Made by a program: the position numbers and the translations under genes. Positions 36,901 to 47,900 of a DNA stretch of 64,000 bases are shown here, piece by piece. Position 1 is the first letter of the stretch; each line of letters begins with the position of its first letter. The stretch is taken from positions 372,001 to 436,000 of the forward strand of contig NZ_OY762426.1 of assembly GCF_963665675.1 (NCBI RefSeq), read 5' to 3'. The notes beneath the pieces were generated by a model. The model saw only the letters and a program-made list of their open reading frames with translations. It did no database searches and had not been told where the DNA came from. Source of the DNA: an uncultured Methanolobus sp. (lineage in GTDB: Archaea; Halobacteriota; Methanosarcinia; Methanosarcinales; Methanosarcinaceae).

Positions 36901-39633
36901 CTGCATACTCTGGGAAAAAACCTGGAAGGAGAAAACTTGACAGCAATGGTTCAAACCATGCTGGGAAGTAGTTTTAAGGAGAATGTGGCAGAGGTGTACG
37001 AAGGGGACGATGAGCTACTGGAAGCTGCCAATAAGAACAACACGCTGAATAAAATGCTTGCGGACTTGCTGCTGAACGATACGGACCCGGAAGAGATACT
37101 GCAAACACATCTGAATGTTACGCCACGTGCCTACAGCACAGTTGCCGGAGTCACTAATACGGACGAAAACGGGTCATTCTCATTCACCAATCTGGAGGGC
37201 GGAGAAGGTGTCAACTACACTGTTTATGCATTAGAGAAGCTTTCCGGTAATGAGTACCTGATCGGGGAGATATTGCCGGAAATAAATGAATCCGAGAACA
37301 CTGTCTGCGATGTGGAAATGAATTATGCAACCGGACAGGAATACAATGGAATAATGGCAAACCTTTCCGACTTTGGGGATGCCAGCCTGTCAGGACATGT
37401 ATTCTACATATCTGGAATGTCTGAGGAGGAGGAGGTGAAGACTTTGGAAAATATGACCATTTTGCTCCTTCAAGACGATTCTGTGGTGGCAGTTGACAGG
37501 ACCGATGCCAATGGAAACTTCTCATTTATCAACCTACCCGCCGGAACCTATACACTCAATGCATATTACTATTGGAATGTCCCGGAAATGAAGTCACAGT
37601 TCTATTTCGTAGACAAAGAGATAACGGAACATGAACTGGAGGAAGGAGAAAGTGAAGAAGACTACCAGCTCCAGATCTATTCAAGCGGAACTGAAGCCGA
37701 ATACAATGAATTGCTGTCCCTCACTGACAATGCGTCCCTTTCCGGGCAGGCATACTATACTTCGGAAGGAGAAAGAGTAAATTCCACGGCACTTATCATC
37801 CTTGGCAAGGAAGCTTTTGGATACACTGTGAAGGAGCAGAAAGTGATGGATGACCTTGAGACTGCAATTACCTATGCCGTAAATCTGGAGGCATGCGAGA
37901 AGGAGATAGATAGCGTTCTGGATGCCCTTGAAGGGCAGTATATCAGCCCGGCTCTCGGGGACGATCCGATACGCAGCCCCTTGGTCCTTCCTACAGGTAA
38001 TAATTTCTACGCCTTCAATCCATATCTCATCCCCAGCGAGGAAACCTGGAACCAGGGAGTGGAACTTGCAGATGAATTCCTGAAAGAGTGGAAAGAAGAG
38101 AACGATGGGGAATATCCCACAAAGATAGGTTTTGTCCTCTGGTCGGCGGAAACCCTTCGGCATAAAGGTGTTATGGAATCCGAGATCCTGTACCTGATGG
38201 GAGTACGGCCAGTATGGGAGAATGGTGTTTTTTCAGACGTGGAGATTATTCCGGACGAAGAACTGACCCACCCACGGATTGATGTTGTGGTCACCTTCAC
38301 AGGAGTATACAGGGATACCTGGGAACTGCAGGTGAAAATGATGGACCGGGCCGTGGCGAAGGTGTCGGAACTGGACGAGTCTGATAGTACCTGGCATAAC
38401 TATGTGAAGGAGAACTCGGATAATTTGTATGAGTACCTCAATGGAACCGGCAATTATACGCAAGAGGAAGCAAAAGACCTTTCAATGGACCGGGTTTTTG
38501 GTCCTGATATAGGAATGTATGAGGTCGGTTCAATGGGCTCTGCAATGTCCCAGAGTGATACATGGAATGGTAACGATAGTATGCTTGCGGAATTGTACCT
38601 GAGCAACATGGCCTATGTATATGGCGAGGATGTATGGGGCCAGCACGAACCAGAGTTATTTAAAAGGGTACTCAGTGGCACGAAAGCCATCTTGTTCAGC
38701 AGGAGTGGCAATGACGGCCGTGGAAGCAGTGGAGTAGTCTTTGACCACGTCACCACGTTCTACGGAGGACTGGCCCTGGCAATAAAGGAAATCGACGGAG
38801 AATATCCTGAAATGTATATTGTCGACCTGAGGGATACGGAAAATATGGAGACAGTAACCTTTGTAGAATACCTTTACACGGAGTTGCGTTCTAAGTACAA
38901 TAATCCGACGTACATATCAGGCCTGATGGGAGAGGGCTACGCCGGAGCAGCAGAAATAGTAAGCATGATAGAAGCCCTCGCTGCTCTTGATCATACCACG
39001 GGAGCCGTTACCGATGATATGTGGCAGCAGATATACGACACCTATGTACTGGATTCAAATGGCCTTGGACTGGAGGGATGGTTTACTACATACAACCCAC
39101 ATGCTATACAGAGTGTAGTAGCCTATTTAACAGAACAAGTGAGGTTGAAGGAATGGGATGCCTCAGCCGAGGTACTCGAGAATCTGGCAAACAAATATCT
39201 GGAATCCAAGGAAAAATATGGACCTTGCTGTTGTTTTATGTGTTGTGGAAACGTTCTTTTAGATGACTATGCCAATGGACATGCAACATCACATCAGGTA
39301 CTGGATAATCCCAGCAACGACATCAGTAGTAGTTCATCTGGAGGCAGTAGTACCGGCAGTGCAGAGATTGTCCCTGCGAACAACAATGAAAACCAGGAAA
39401 GTATGAGTAACCAGAGTTCCAATGCAAACGATGGAGGCTACGGTACAGATACTTCGCTTGCATCTACTCCTGACAACCATGTGGAAGGGAATATAATGCA
39501 AAGCGAGACTACTGCAAACCAAAACAGCCAGAGTGCATCCGGAGGAATGTCAGCCTCAGGGGTGGCGATACTTGGAACTGTGGCTGTGTTGCTGATTCTC
39601 ACAGTATTCTACATGGGATTCAGAAGGAACTGA
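33952..39633 (+). CDS. Surface-anchored CobN/HmuS-like chelatase with inserted beta-sandwich domains
   Basis: 1893 residues from the ATG at 33952, with GGTGA four bases upstream (an in-frame TTG at 33934 is rejected). Signal peptide; carboxypeptidase-regulatory-like and Ig-like domains to about 265; then a full CobN/BchH-type core: HFGQHGTQEWLKGKG (about 829), IYNVGGISEGSIAKRR, NNFYAFNPYLIPSEETW (about 1350), GFVLWSAETLRHKGVMESE, LMGVRPVW and HPRIDVVVTFTGVYRD. Three beta-sandwich segments (about 1060-1290) are inserted in the core. The CobN C-terminal CxH-type motif reads CCCFMCCGN (about 1759). A Ser/Asn/Gly-rich linker and a transmembrane helix (about 1868-1890) anchor it. Cytosolic CobN works with CobS/CobT; here no ATP is available outside. 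Together with the DUF2162, ExbB-like and DUF2149 genes it resembles bacterial HmuS, linked to haem metal removal. Substrate and direction (insertion or removal) are inference. Confidence 0.88.
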   Translation: MNKKQKVLLTSTLLVLLIIASMPIAMAASYDFSVSPNNDYVYLGLSEEEGYFEFSYIPYGDYELYLLGKKNSMSWMIGKATVSVVSSEVQNVTINWVVADSNNMTEVNYCWGLVNYFGKLEPVIYPLDPDSPTIKGDLNVPDGFITTVYLVRVNQHPYAPELSSAVDTTNLTAADPLTVKVTGPKPADPNRDSVTYSYDWFVNTGEGYVADEEAGRKDHTTATVRPADTRAGDVWKVQVTATDYYRLQSQTVSEFEFPELEASLVESVKVNTSVKISCITVDDDSTYMVRKAVSALNLTDQGVNISVYGFSRDDTVNMSYIAPENVDLSDSDIIVLLSAAMSSQSAEVEDDLIAIVEETRRDDATIIDLGNYGLGTVNLTEYPFLNSGAKDEEGNTLPNYWEDYYDINTKRMLMYILLNFWNGTNGHVEDPISVPMNGIYHPDMGRPSFEKLEEYMEWYSTDDGTHHVYNQNNTTIGITFMLNTNGDIGDRAVDDLIRRLEARGVNVIPVHCHWMLYMSTSDYFKYEDKWLVDAFIDMGFGAMATSAVYNIEDLEEANVPVINAIEYEGTIEEWENSTTGRSYYFQYQIPIMEIGGEIESIVVSGKKYDEEYDAYVDEPIPAQMEWMVNRTMNWIKLKSTENEDRKVALIYYHNSPGRDSVTTATNLNSPRSIAALLEGMEERGYTLGNNGTPNEKELLELIEHQGRNIGSWAPNELETIVNTNETELMPVDEYLEMFSRLPESCQNEVTEIWGEAPGNLMVYTDENNESYFVFPKITLGNVILTPQPTRGGTNNSTILYHDQTTPPDHHYIAFYLWLQKQYEADVVIHFGQHGTQEWLKGKGVGLSATEDWPAIVIGDMPVVYIYNVGGISEGSIAKRRGNCVIVDHATPAIMDAGLYGNLTNLHDKIHLYEEADKDNESIKYDYRESIIELYDSLGFANNEWAVSVEALTEMTEEEFEAFVVYGEVHTYLHKLASENIWFGLHTLGKNLEGENLTAMVQTMLGSSFKENVAEVYEGDDELLEAANKNNTLNKMLADLLLNDTDPEEILQTHLNVTPRAYSTVAGVTNTDENGSFSFTNLEGGEGVNYTVYALEKLSGNEYLIGEILPEINESENTVCDVEMNYATGQEYNGIMANLSDFGDASLSGHVFYISGMSEEEEVKTLENMTILLLQDDSVVAVDRTDANGNFSFINLPAGTYTLNAYYYWNVPEMKSQFYFVDKEITEHELEEGESEEDYQLQIYSSGTEAEYNELLSLTDNASLSGQAYYTSEGERVNSTALIILGKEAFGYTVKEQKVMDDLETAITYAVNLEACEKEIDSVLDALEGQYISPALGDDPIRSPLVLPTGNNFYAFNPYLIPSEETWNQGVELADEFLKEWKEENDGEYPTKIGFVLWSAETLRHKGVMESEILYLMGVRPVWENGVFSDVEIIPDEELTHPRIDVVVTFTGVYRDTWELQVKMMDRAVAKVSELDESDSTWHNYVKENSDNLYEYLNGTGNYTQEEAKDLSMDRVFGPDIGMYEVGSMGSAMSQSDTWNGNDSMLAELYLSNMAYVYGEDVWGQHEPELFKRVLSGTKAILFSRSGNDGRGSSGVVFDHVTTFYGGLALAIKEIDGEYPEMYIVDLRDTENMETVTFVEYLYTELRSKYNNPTYISGLMGEGYAGAAEIVSMIEALAALDHTTGAVTDDMWQQIYDTYVLDSNGLGLEGWFTTYNPHAIQSVVAYLTEQVRLKEWDASAEVLENLANKYLESKEKYGPCCCFMCCGNVLLDDYANGHATSHQVLDNPSNDISSSSSGGSSTGSAEIVPANNNENQESMSNQSSNANDGGYGTDTSLASTPDNHVEGNIMQSETTANQNSQSASGGMSASGVAILGTVAVLLILTVFYMGFRRN

Positions 39634-39645
39634 CAAAACCTGAAA

Positions 39646-39673
39646 TGCACCCTGATTTGCAAGTCGGGGTGCA
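39646..39673 (+). terminator. Hairpin terminator of the CobN-like gene
   Basis: TGCACCCTGA pairs with TCGGGGTGCA (one G-T wobble), followed by ATTTATTTTATAG. Confidence 0.65.
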
Positions 39674-39722
39674 ATTTATTTTATAGCTTTATCTTGAAGT
39701 CAGGCCAAATAATTTATTTCAT

Positions 39723-39999
39723 GTCATGAATAACTGGAGTGAAAACGAAGGGGCCAAAGAAGCCGCGTTTTCCCACAAGAAAAAAAAAAATCTGGCATAA
39801 TACCCCGAAAACTTTCTTTGCGGAACTTCAGTGGAATTATTAGTATATATGCAATGGCATTTGCAATAATCTCCTATACAGAAGTATTGCAATGTGCCGC
39901 CTTTGGCGGATGCTTACTTTGTTTTTAGATTCAGATTGTTTTTGTGGAAATAAAAAATAATGTTTGTGTTATCCATATAAACAGGATTTCTACAGAGCC
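39723..39999 (+). mobile_element. MITE-like structured repeat, copy B (left end truncated)
   Basis: Starts at TGTCATGAATAACT, lacking the left terminal repeat, and runs through the GC hairpin remnant, GTGCCGCCTTTGGCGGATG and ACTTTGTTTTTAGATT to the right terminal repeat CAGGATTTCTACAGAGCC. More diverged than copies A and D. Confidence 0.7.
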
Positions 40000-40129
40000 A
40001 AAATGATATAAATCCGATGTTTCGTCTCGTTACAGAGATGTTAGCAAGTTTTGCACACATTCATCACACTTGCTCAATAAATTTTTGTATGAAGATATTT
40101 TCATAGTGAGATAAATCAAAATAAATAGC

Positions 40130-40134
40130 AATTT
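40130..40134 (+). repeat. Target-site duplication (left) of the ISH3 element
   Basis: AATTT immediately before the left inverted repeat; the same five bases follow the right end at 41414-41418. Confidence 0.7.
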
Positions 40135-41413
40135 CAGTAGTTTGCTAATTTTCCACTCGGTCACAAAGTAGTGCCTTTCGATAGCTTTATATGCGGCGAG
40201 AACGCCGCCATATGTCGTTTCTAAAATTCAATTCCAGCACCCCTTCTAAAGTCGAGTTAAGACCAAAACAATGTATCGCTGCTGTTCTAAAACCTCTTAC
40301 TGATAATATCGCCATTAATATCAATGGTTCTCTTACCTGTAAAGACCTATTTTATGCTGCTATATGTATGGCAGTAGAAAAAAGTTCAGTTCATTCCATG
40401 TCGAAACACTATCAAGACATTCCTTGTGAAACATCTACAAGATATCATCTCAATAAATTGGATCTTGAAGAACTAATCCGGTTAAATGCAAAGATTCTAC
40501 TTCAAGGTCCTATTAGTACTCTAAAAACTGAGAAAAAGTATGAGTTTGCTATTGACTTTACAAATGACCCTTACTATGGAGAAACTGATTCATCCAATGA
40601 AAACTACGTCATACGTGGACAGGCAAAAAAATCTACAAACTCTTTCTATTCATATATTTCATTGTCCATCATAAACAAGAATGAGAGGTTCACTATATCC
40701 GTTCTTCCAGTAGAAAGAAGTGAAACAAAGATCAATTACCTCGCTTATTTCGTTGATCTGATAGGGAACCTTGATCTTAAGATCAAGGTTCTTTGTTTGG
40801 ACAGAGAGTTTAGCTCTGTTGATGTCTTTGAGTTCTTACAGAACAAAGACATTCCTCATATTACTCCTGTAGTTAAAAAAGGAAACGAGATCAAACGACT
40901 ACTTATTGGTAGAAAGGCAAGGGATTCGCAATATGTTATGAAGAATCCTCAGAAGAAAGAGGTTCGGCTAAATATCGTTATTGATGTCAAGTACATGAAA
41001 GGTAAAAGGAATAAAAAAGGATGCGAAAACCTTGGTTTTGTTGTTTATGGGCTCAACTGGAAGCCCCGGAAGATTAGCACGGTCTATAGAAGAAGGTTTG
41101 CAATCGAATCGTCTTACAGGATGAGGAATATAGTCAAACCCAGAACATCGACAAGGAACGTTACTTTCAGGTACTTTTTTACATTGGTATCGTTCCTGCT
41201 TAGAAATACATGGCTCCTAATTCAGAAAAAGCATTTTACGATTGTAAAACGAGGTCCTCAAACAATTGATGAGGATAGGTTCAGGTTTGACAGATTTATC
41301 CTGTTTGTTGAGGAATGGTTTAGAAGAAACTTAAGGGTTCAATTGGTAGTGCGGTGTTTGAGGTAGATGAATAGCGGTAAGGAGAAAAAGGAGGGAAAAA
41401 TAGCGAAGTACTG
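40135..41413 (+). mobile_element. Complete ISH3-family insertion sequence
   Basis: 1279 bases. Left end CAGTAGTTTGCTAATTTTCC; the reverse complement of the right end starts CAGTACTTCGCTATTTTTCC, giving imperfect inverted repeats of about 20 bases. A 5-bp direct repeat AATTT flanks it. One full-length transposase gene is inside. A decayed right end of a related element lies at 5036-5154. The insertion separates the CobN-like gene from the rest of the presumed system. Confidence 0.88.
40191..41366 (+). CDS. ISH3-family DDE transposase
   Basis: 391 residues, the usual length. Catalytic triad in context: FAIDFTNDPYYG, KVLCLDREFSS and RFAIESSYRMR, matching the D, D and E of ISH3 (IS4-superfamily) transposases. 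A strong hairpin GCGGCG-AGAA-CGCCGC covers the first codons (40193-40208); initiation at the next ATG (40212, MSFLKFNSS) just after it is an alternative, and such hairpins can block translation from read-through transcripts. No internal stop or frameshift, so the element may still be active. Confidence 0.9.
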   Translation: MRRERRHMSFLKFNSSTPSKVELRPKQCIAAVLKPLTDNIAININGSLTCKDLFYAAICMAVEKSSVHSMSKHYQDIPCETSTRYHLNKLDLEELIRLNAKILLQGPISTLKTEKKYEFAIDFTNDPYYGETDSSNENYVIRGQAKKSTNSFYSYISLSIINKNERFTISVLPVERSETKINYLAYFVDLIGNLDLKIKVLCLDREFSSVDVFEFLQNKDIPHITPVVKKGNEIKRLLIGRKARDSQYVMKNPQKKEVRLNIVIDVKYMKGKRNKKGCENLGFVVYGLNWKPRKISTVYRRRFAIESSYRMRNIVKPRTSTRNVTFRYFFTLVSFLLRNTWLLIQKKHFTIVKRGPQTIDEDRFRFDRFILFVEEWFRRNLRVQLVVRCLR

Positions 41414-41418
41414 AATTT
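41414..41418 (+). repeat. Target-site duplication (right) of the ISH3 element
   Basis: AATTT, identical to 40130-40134. Confidence 0.7.
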
Positions 41419-41973
41419 TCTTTTTAGAAAGAGTCAGATTTATATCTTTTACATATCAAGAACCTGAAATTCCTAATGCAGATTGGATGAGTTTTTTCCC
41501 TCCATTATCGTTGGATTGAATGTTATTAATGTTAAAGGATATACCTTCTGTAAGAGTAAAACTATTTTTTTTCTAACATTGTATAAATTATCTTTCAAAT
41601 ACAAACCTGAATTTTTGTATTCTTGTCATTTTGCTAACTTTGTTAGGATTGAATCAATATATACCTAACACATATTTATTTTTTTATTCTTGTGAATTCA
41701 AAAATTACTGCCATCCATCTAAAATAAGGGTAATATGATGAAAATTCTAAACAAACATATATTTATACTTCCAGGCTTCGTCGCAAAAGCATTGCTATCT
41801 ATCAATCTGTTTTTGCAGCGGCAAGCGACGAGAAACGTATGCCAAATATACACTACATTTCTTCCAGCAACCTCATATTTTACGATGAAACTGAAAGCAA
41901 TTTCAACTTTATTACCATGCAACAGTGTAAAATTAACATTATTCAATTTGTAAAATATAGGAAGGTTGGGGAA
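41419..41973. other. Leader region of the giant propeller gene
   Basis: About 555 bases, AT-rich. It contains the tripartite operator at 41633-41668 and some 305 bases of possible leader before the ATG. A 72-codon frame at 41735-41953 follows a GGGTAAT sequence but has no recognisable product. Confidence 0.4.
41633..41668 (+). promoter_or_regulatory. Tripartite operator upstream of the giant propeller/PKD gene
   Basis: GCTAA-CTTTG-TTAGG (one mismatch), 16-base spacer ending ATATATA, then CCTAAC. About 305 bases before the chosen ATG, farther than in the other genes. Confidence 0.7.
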
Positions 41974-44900
41974 ATGACAATCAAAACTTGCATGATATAT
42001 GTTGTGTTAATATTCTCACTGATAATAACAAATACAGACACAACTGCAGCACTTAATTTGGAAAAAGGGGAGACTGCCTTAATATGCAGTGAACCTGGAG
42101 CCCGGGCTTTTCATGGAATATGCGGGGACAAGATAGTGTGGCAGGATAATCGTAATGGAAACTGGGACATTTTTATGTATGACATCTCTACAGGGGAGGA
42201 ACGGGAGATATGCAATGCATCAGGGGATCAGTTGCATCCTTCGATTTCAGGTGATATCATTGTGTGGGACGATGGCCGGGAAGCAACAAAAGATTATGTA
42301 ACTGAAGATGATGATTGGGATATATGGATGCATGATTTGGATACAGGAGAGTCAATTTGTGTAGAAAATACTACTACAAATCAGGGAAATCCGCAAATAT
42401 CTGGTAATACAATTGTATGCCGGGATTATTCTGAATATGATGATGAAGGAGAGGACATTAATATATGGATAAAAGAAATTGGCTCTCCTTTCGTAAAGCT
42501 TGCTGACGGGGAAAATCGACAGTTTTCCCCAGATTTGGATGCAGATGATAGCAGCAAGGTAGTCTGGTGTGAAATTATTCCTGAAAAACCAATTGTGGTT
42601 AAATTCTTTGATACAACGTATTATGACTACGAAGATGCAGTATGGTTACTCAAATATAAAAGCAATGATGGCACGAAAACGATTCATACTAGTTCCGAGA
42701 GATCATACGCACCTGTAATTTCCGGGGATAACATTGTTTGGATGGAAGGGCAATCAGGAAATTATGATCTTTGGACTCTGAATATATCAAGCGGGGATAA
42801 CGATATAATATGTTCTTATGGTGGAGATCAATGTCTTCCAGATATAGACAAAAATAACGTAGTATGGTTTGATATTGCAAATAACGGTATCTATCTATAT
42901 AATTTTGATTCAACTTCTATTAAAAAGATAGCATCTACCGTACCAAGATCGTTATCAACGGGTTCTGTAGCAGAGTCTTATTTGGTAGAGACAGGAGCGC
43001 CGGTAATATCGAATGATTATGTAGTCTGGACAGACCTGAACAGTACTACTGGTAACGAGGATGTGTGGCTCCATCGTATCGATAATTCAGCACCCATCCT
43101 GTCTGTAAATTCCCCGGAATCCGGACAGATTCTATATGATGATTCTTTTGTGACGGTGAGTGGAACAGTATCTGACTCTAATTTATTTTCGATCACAGTG
43201 AATGGTGTTGAAGCTGTAGTTAATGGAAATGAATGGAATGCAGATATTAAGTTAAATGAGGGAGACAACAAGCTCTCAGTTTTAGCCTTGGATACTTCAG
43301 GTAACATGAATGAAACCAACATTACTGTTTATTTCCACAAATATGCAGATTGTTATCTTTTATCGCCAGGTGTTGACTTTATAGAGAGCAGCGGTAGCTA
43401 TTCTCGCGTATACAAGACAAAATATCCGAATTCGAAGGTTACTATAATCTCAGACGATGCAAGTAATTTTACTTATACACACACAGATGATGCTGGAGTA
43501 TTCTCAATTAATGTTGATGCAAGCGATATGGCTGTCCATGACTCCAAAATAATATCTGTGAATGAATTGAAACTCGAACATGATGGGGAAATAACATTCG
43601 ATGATTTGTCGATGTTCAATTTTACTTTGTCTGTGCTCCCGAGGAATTATTCGACTACATGGTATGCCGGCAATTCCGTGGAAGCTGGTGGTGGCGCCCT
43701 GGCATATGTAAAAGGAGAAGCTAGCAACGATTTTGAAACGACGGCTTCTACTCAAAACACAGATTTAGTCCTGGAAAGTACTCAGGCTGCAGGAGTGACT
43801 GCAGGAGTAAAGGCTGAGTTATTTAAGTCACCCGTAACTACAGGATTTGAACTTGAACTGCCTTCTCTTGATGTTCATGGAAAAGCTGAAGTGACACGCG
43901 GCTCTCAGGTAAGTCTTAATTATACAAATTCATCTCTTACCCAGAAACACGATGCAGTTTTATATCTCCTGTCAAGTTTAAACCCTACTAGCACATCAGT
44001 AGCAGTATTAAACTTAATTTCGGATTCTTATCTGGATCCTAATGATGCACCACTGGAGACTGATTATTGTGAATCCGGAACTTCTTTATCTGCGGGTGCA
44101 GCCGTGAATCTAATAGAAGTTAAGGTTGATAGCCTTTCTAAGAGTGATCCTACTGTGAATAAGTTTGCAGTTGGAGTAGAAGGGGAAATAGGCAAATATC
44201 TGGCTATGAGAAACTATCCTTTAGAAGAATACAGCGAATACCATTCCCAAACGCTAGCAAAGTGGGAAGCAAATTGTGATCAAAGGGTGTTTAGCCTTCC
44301 ACTTCTTGTTGGGTCCTATGGGGAATCAGTGGAAACTACGGAAATAATAGGAAAAGATAAAAATGGTGTTCTAACTTCGAAGCTGAAAGTTAAGACTACT
44401 GCTGAACCCAGTATAGTAGGCTTAAAAAAATTTGCTACAAAAGAAATAACTTATGACACAGGTATAGTTCAGGATCCGGTTATCCTTAAAAACGATCCAT
44501 TTGAAGCTGGTTTACTTGATAGGCTTGTATCGCCTGCTTTCTCACAAGTGAGGGAAAATATTCATAATGATTATACATCTATCACTGCTGAGGAAAGTTC
44601 CTGTATGGAAGTAGGAATAGATATACCCTTAGAATTACAAGCTGGAATTTATAGTATTGATGTTGGGGTCGGAGGTAAAGGAGGTATTGCAAATAACTAC
44701 ATCACTGATGAAGGCTTGGTTTTTTCAGGGAAAGAATATTATTATAAACAATATCCTGATGATCCGGTGTTGCAGGACCCAGATGAATACCCGGCAGTGG
44801 AAATAAAAGGAATTATAACTTCTCTTATGAATTCAGTTGCTGATGAAAGCTCAGTATCTGAGAAGTTTCCTACTGTTGATGCTGATGATATACTTCCAAA

Positions 44901-47900
44901 TGAAGATATACAGGATATAACCGTTATTTCATATGTTCCTGAAAAACCAACTGATACTACATTAGAATTATTTGAAGATGATGGTTACAGCTCAGAGTAC
45001 CTGGAAAGTTCCAGTGGTGCGAATTTGGCAGTTGGTAGCATTAAAAAAATTCAGTCATCAGATTCATCCGGATTATCCAATGCGCAGATAAACCTTAATT
45101 ACAATGAAAATGAAAAATCGTTAAATGAACTTGATGAGATGCCTTTGAATGGCACAATAACAATTACTCATGATATCATTGACGATAAAGTTGTGTGGAG
45201 TGGCGCATTAATGTTATTGAATTTTTCACCTGTGCTAGCCGTTACAAGTCCGAATGAGACTTCGTATATTACTTTAGACTTTGGGCAAGAACTGTGTTCC
45301 TCTCCAGTTATTTCTGAAAACTATATTTCCTGGACCACTTTTTTAAATAATTCCGGAATATACAATGGAGAGATCTGGGCCTACGATATGGAAGCCGGAC
45401 GTAAAATGAGAGTGACGAATTCTTCTGCAAGGCTTACAAACAGGGTAGCAAATGGTGGATTTGAAGCTGGTATTCCCGGGTGGTGGCGCAGTTCTAATGG
45501 AAAAGGAGAAAATTGGACAGTTGTAGGTAATGCATATGACTATGATGGTGTGTATGGCTCACTTGCTGGAAGTCAATCTTATGAGGGGGAAATGCAAGAA
45601 ACATTTGTAGTAACAGACCTAGACTTAACAGGAGTAGATACACTATCATTCTACACCAAAATATATGAACGTAGCTTTAGCGGAACAGGTTCTTTGGATT
45701 ATTCAGTATTTATCGGTTCAAGCTATGTATATTCCGAAAACGATCGCTATGAGATATATAATCAAACGGAAGCAGGAATTCAAACCGACTTGTCATCCAC
45801 AACATGGGTCAAAAAAGAGATTGATGTCTCTGAATACACTGGCACAAATCACTTAATGTTCGGGACCTTTTCGTCTGGTCCAACAGGTGAAAATACATTG
45901 AAGGTCTTGCTTGATAGTGTATCTGCAATGTCTTCAAGCAGTAGCAATATGGTTGACATTTCAGGTGACAAAGTTGTTTGGATGGATGAAGTCGATTTGC
46001 TTAGAGGAGATATTTTCATGTGTGACCTTTCCACAGGAGCACATACAAAAATAAGTTCAGATTCAGATGAATATCTACTTGAAACCCAACCCAAGATTTC
46101 AGGAAATGATTTAGTATGGACCGCAGAAAATAACACTTATCCTCAGCACACTGATATTCGTTATTATGATATCTCAGAAGGGGAAAGAAAAACTATTTGT
46201 GCTGAGTCCCATAACCAGTTCAGTCCGGATATTTCAGGTGACAAAATTGTTTGGGTTGATGACAGAAATGGTATCTCTAACTGCGATATTTATATGTATG
46301 ATTTAAGTTCAAAGGAAACGCAAGTAATCTGTGATGAATCTGGTAATCAAATAAATCCTAGAATATCAGGTAACAAAATTGTATGGGAAGATGAGCGGAG
46401 TGGAAATCCTGATATTTACATGTATGACTTATATCTTGAAGAAGAATTTGTGATATGCAATAACTCCTTTAATCAGTCACAGCCTGTTATCAGTGGTGAC
46501 TACATTGCATGGATCGATGATAGGAACGTTTTGCCTCAAACATATATGAAGTCACTGATTGATGAATCAAAGATGTCAGTTTATGAATGGGATGAATACA
46601 ACGGTTTCTGGGTACCAATAGAATCCCAAGTTGATGTTTCTTCTCAGAATGTATCAGCAGATATTTCTGATCTGGGAACGTATGTTATCGGGTATGACAG
46701 CAAAAAACCTGTGATAGAGTGGGATTATTCCGAGCTTTACATCGGAAATATTACAATAATGGCTTTGATTACGGACGTAGGATCTGGCGTTGATAATTCC
46801 TCAATAAAAGTATATCTTGATGAACAGGAGCAGAATTTTACCTATAATATGCATAGCGGATTGTTATATGCAAGCATTGATGCACCATCTGGGGACCATA
46901 CGATTCAGCTATATGCTGAGGATACATCAGGAAACGCAATTTCAACTCCGAAAAGAGTTATAAGCAATATAATGCCTGTTGCTGTATCTAACTTGGATAT
47001 AACTAAGATGACTAATGACAGTATTTATTTATCATGGACAGGAGAAAATGGTGATTATTCTATTGACCACTATGCTGTATACATAAATGGCAAGTTTGCA
47101 AAAAACGCCACGGAGCCAAGTTGTATTCTTGATGCTTGTTATAACTCGGCATATTCTGTCTGCCCTGTTGACACCGAAGGATACAATGGAAACGAGGATA
47201 CCATTGAATTGAAATCCAGTATATTTGTACCACGTTTCACCTATGACTGGGAGGATTCATTGGACCCCGCCGTTCACAATCTAATTATTTTCGATGCCAG
47301 TAGCAGTACAGTCATAAACGATACATTTGAGAATCCTGTTAATTATGAGTGGATAATCGATGATGATCTGAACAATACTAAGTCAGGCATCATAATGAAC
47401 CATGTGTTTACATCTACGGGACTCCATAAAGTCACCTTGAGGGTGAAAGACGAACAAACCAGTGAAATGACAACACAGCTTATCCATGTTCAGGACTATC
47501 CCTCTCATTGGGACTGGAATCCATGGAATGATCTGGGTTCCGACGATGGTGCATGCATTAACACGACAGAATTCAATGAGGCTTACTATCATTATTATAT
47601 AAATGAAACTGCTCCTTATACAGGGGCAGTTATTAATCCCTCCAGGATTGACGCTATAATATTTTACTATGTATATGGATTTGAAATGCCGGAAGGGACA
47701 GAGATTGTCCCACCTGTCGTTGCAGAATTCGAGGCAGATGTAGTGTCAGGCATCCAACCGCTGGCGGTCAATTTCACCGACCAATCTGCACTTGCTGAAA
47801 ACTGGGAATGGGACTTCAATAATGATGGCATTGTGGATTCCACCATCCAGAACCCTGAGTATACCTATACTGACGCGGGAACGTATAACGTGAGCCTAAC

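Noticed and set aside
41735..41953. 72-codon frame before the giant propeller gene
   Set aside because: It overlaps the leader in another frame, has no recognisable domain and its hydrophobic composition follows AT-rich DNA; kept only as a note in the leader entry.
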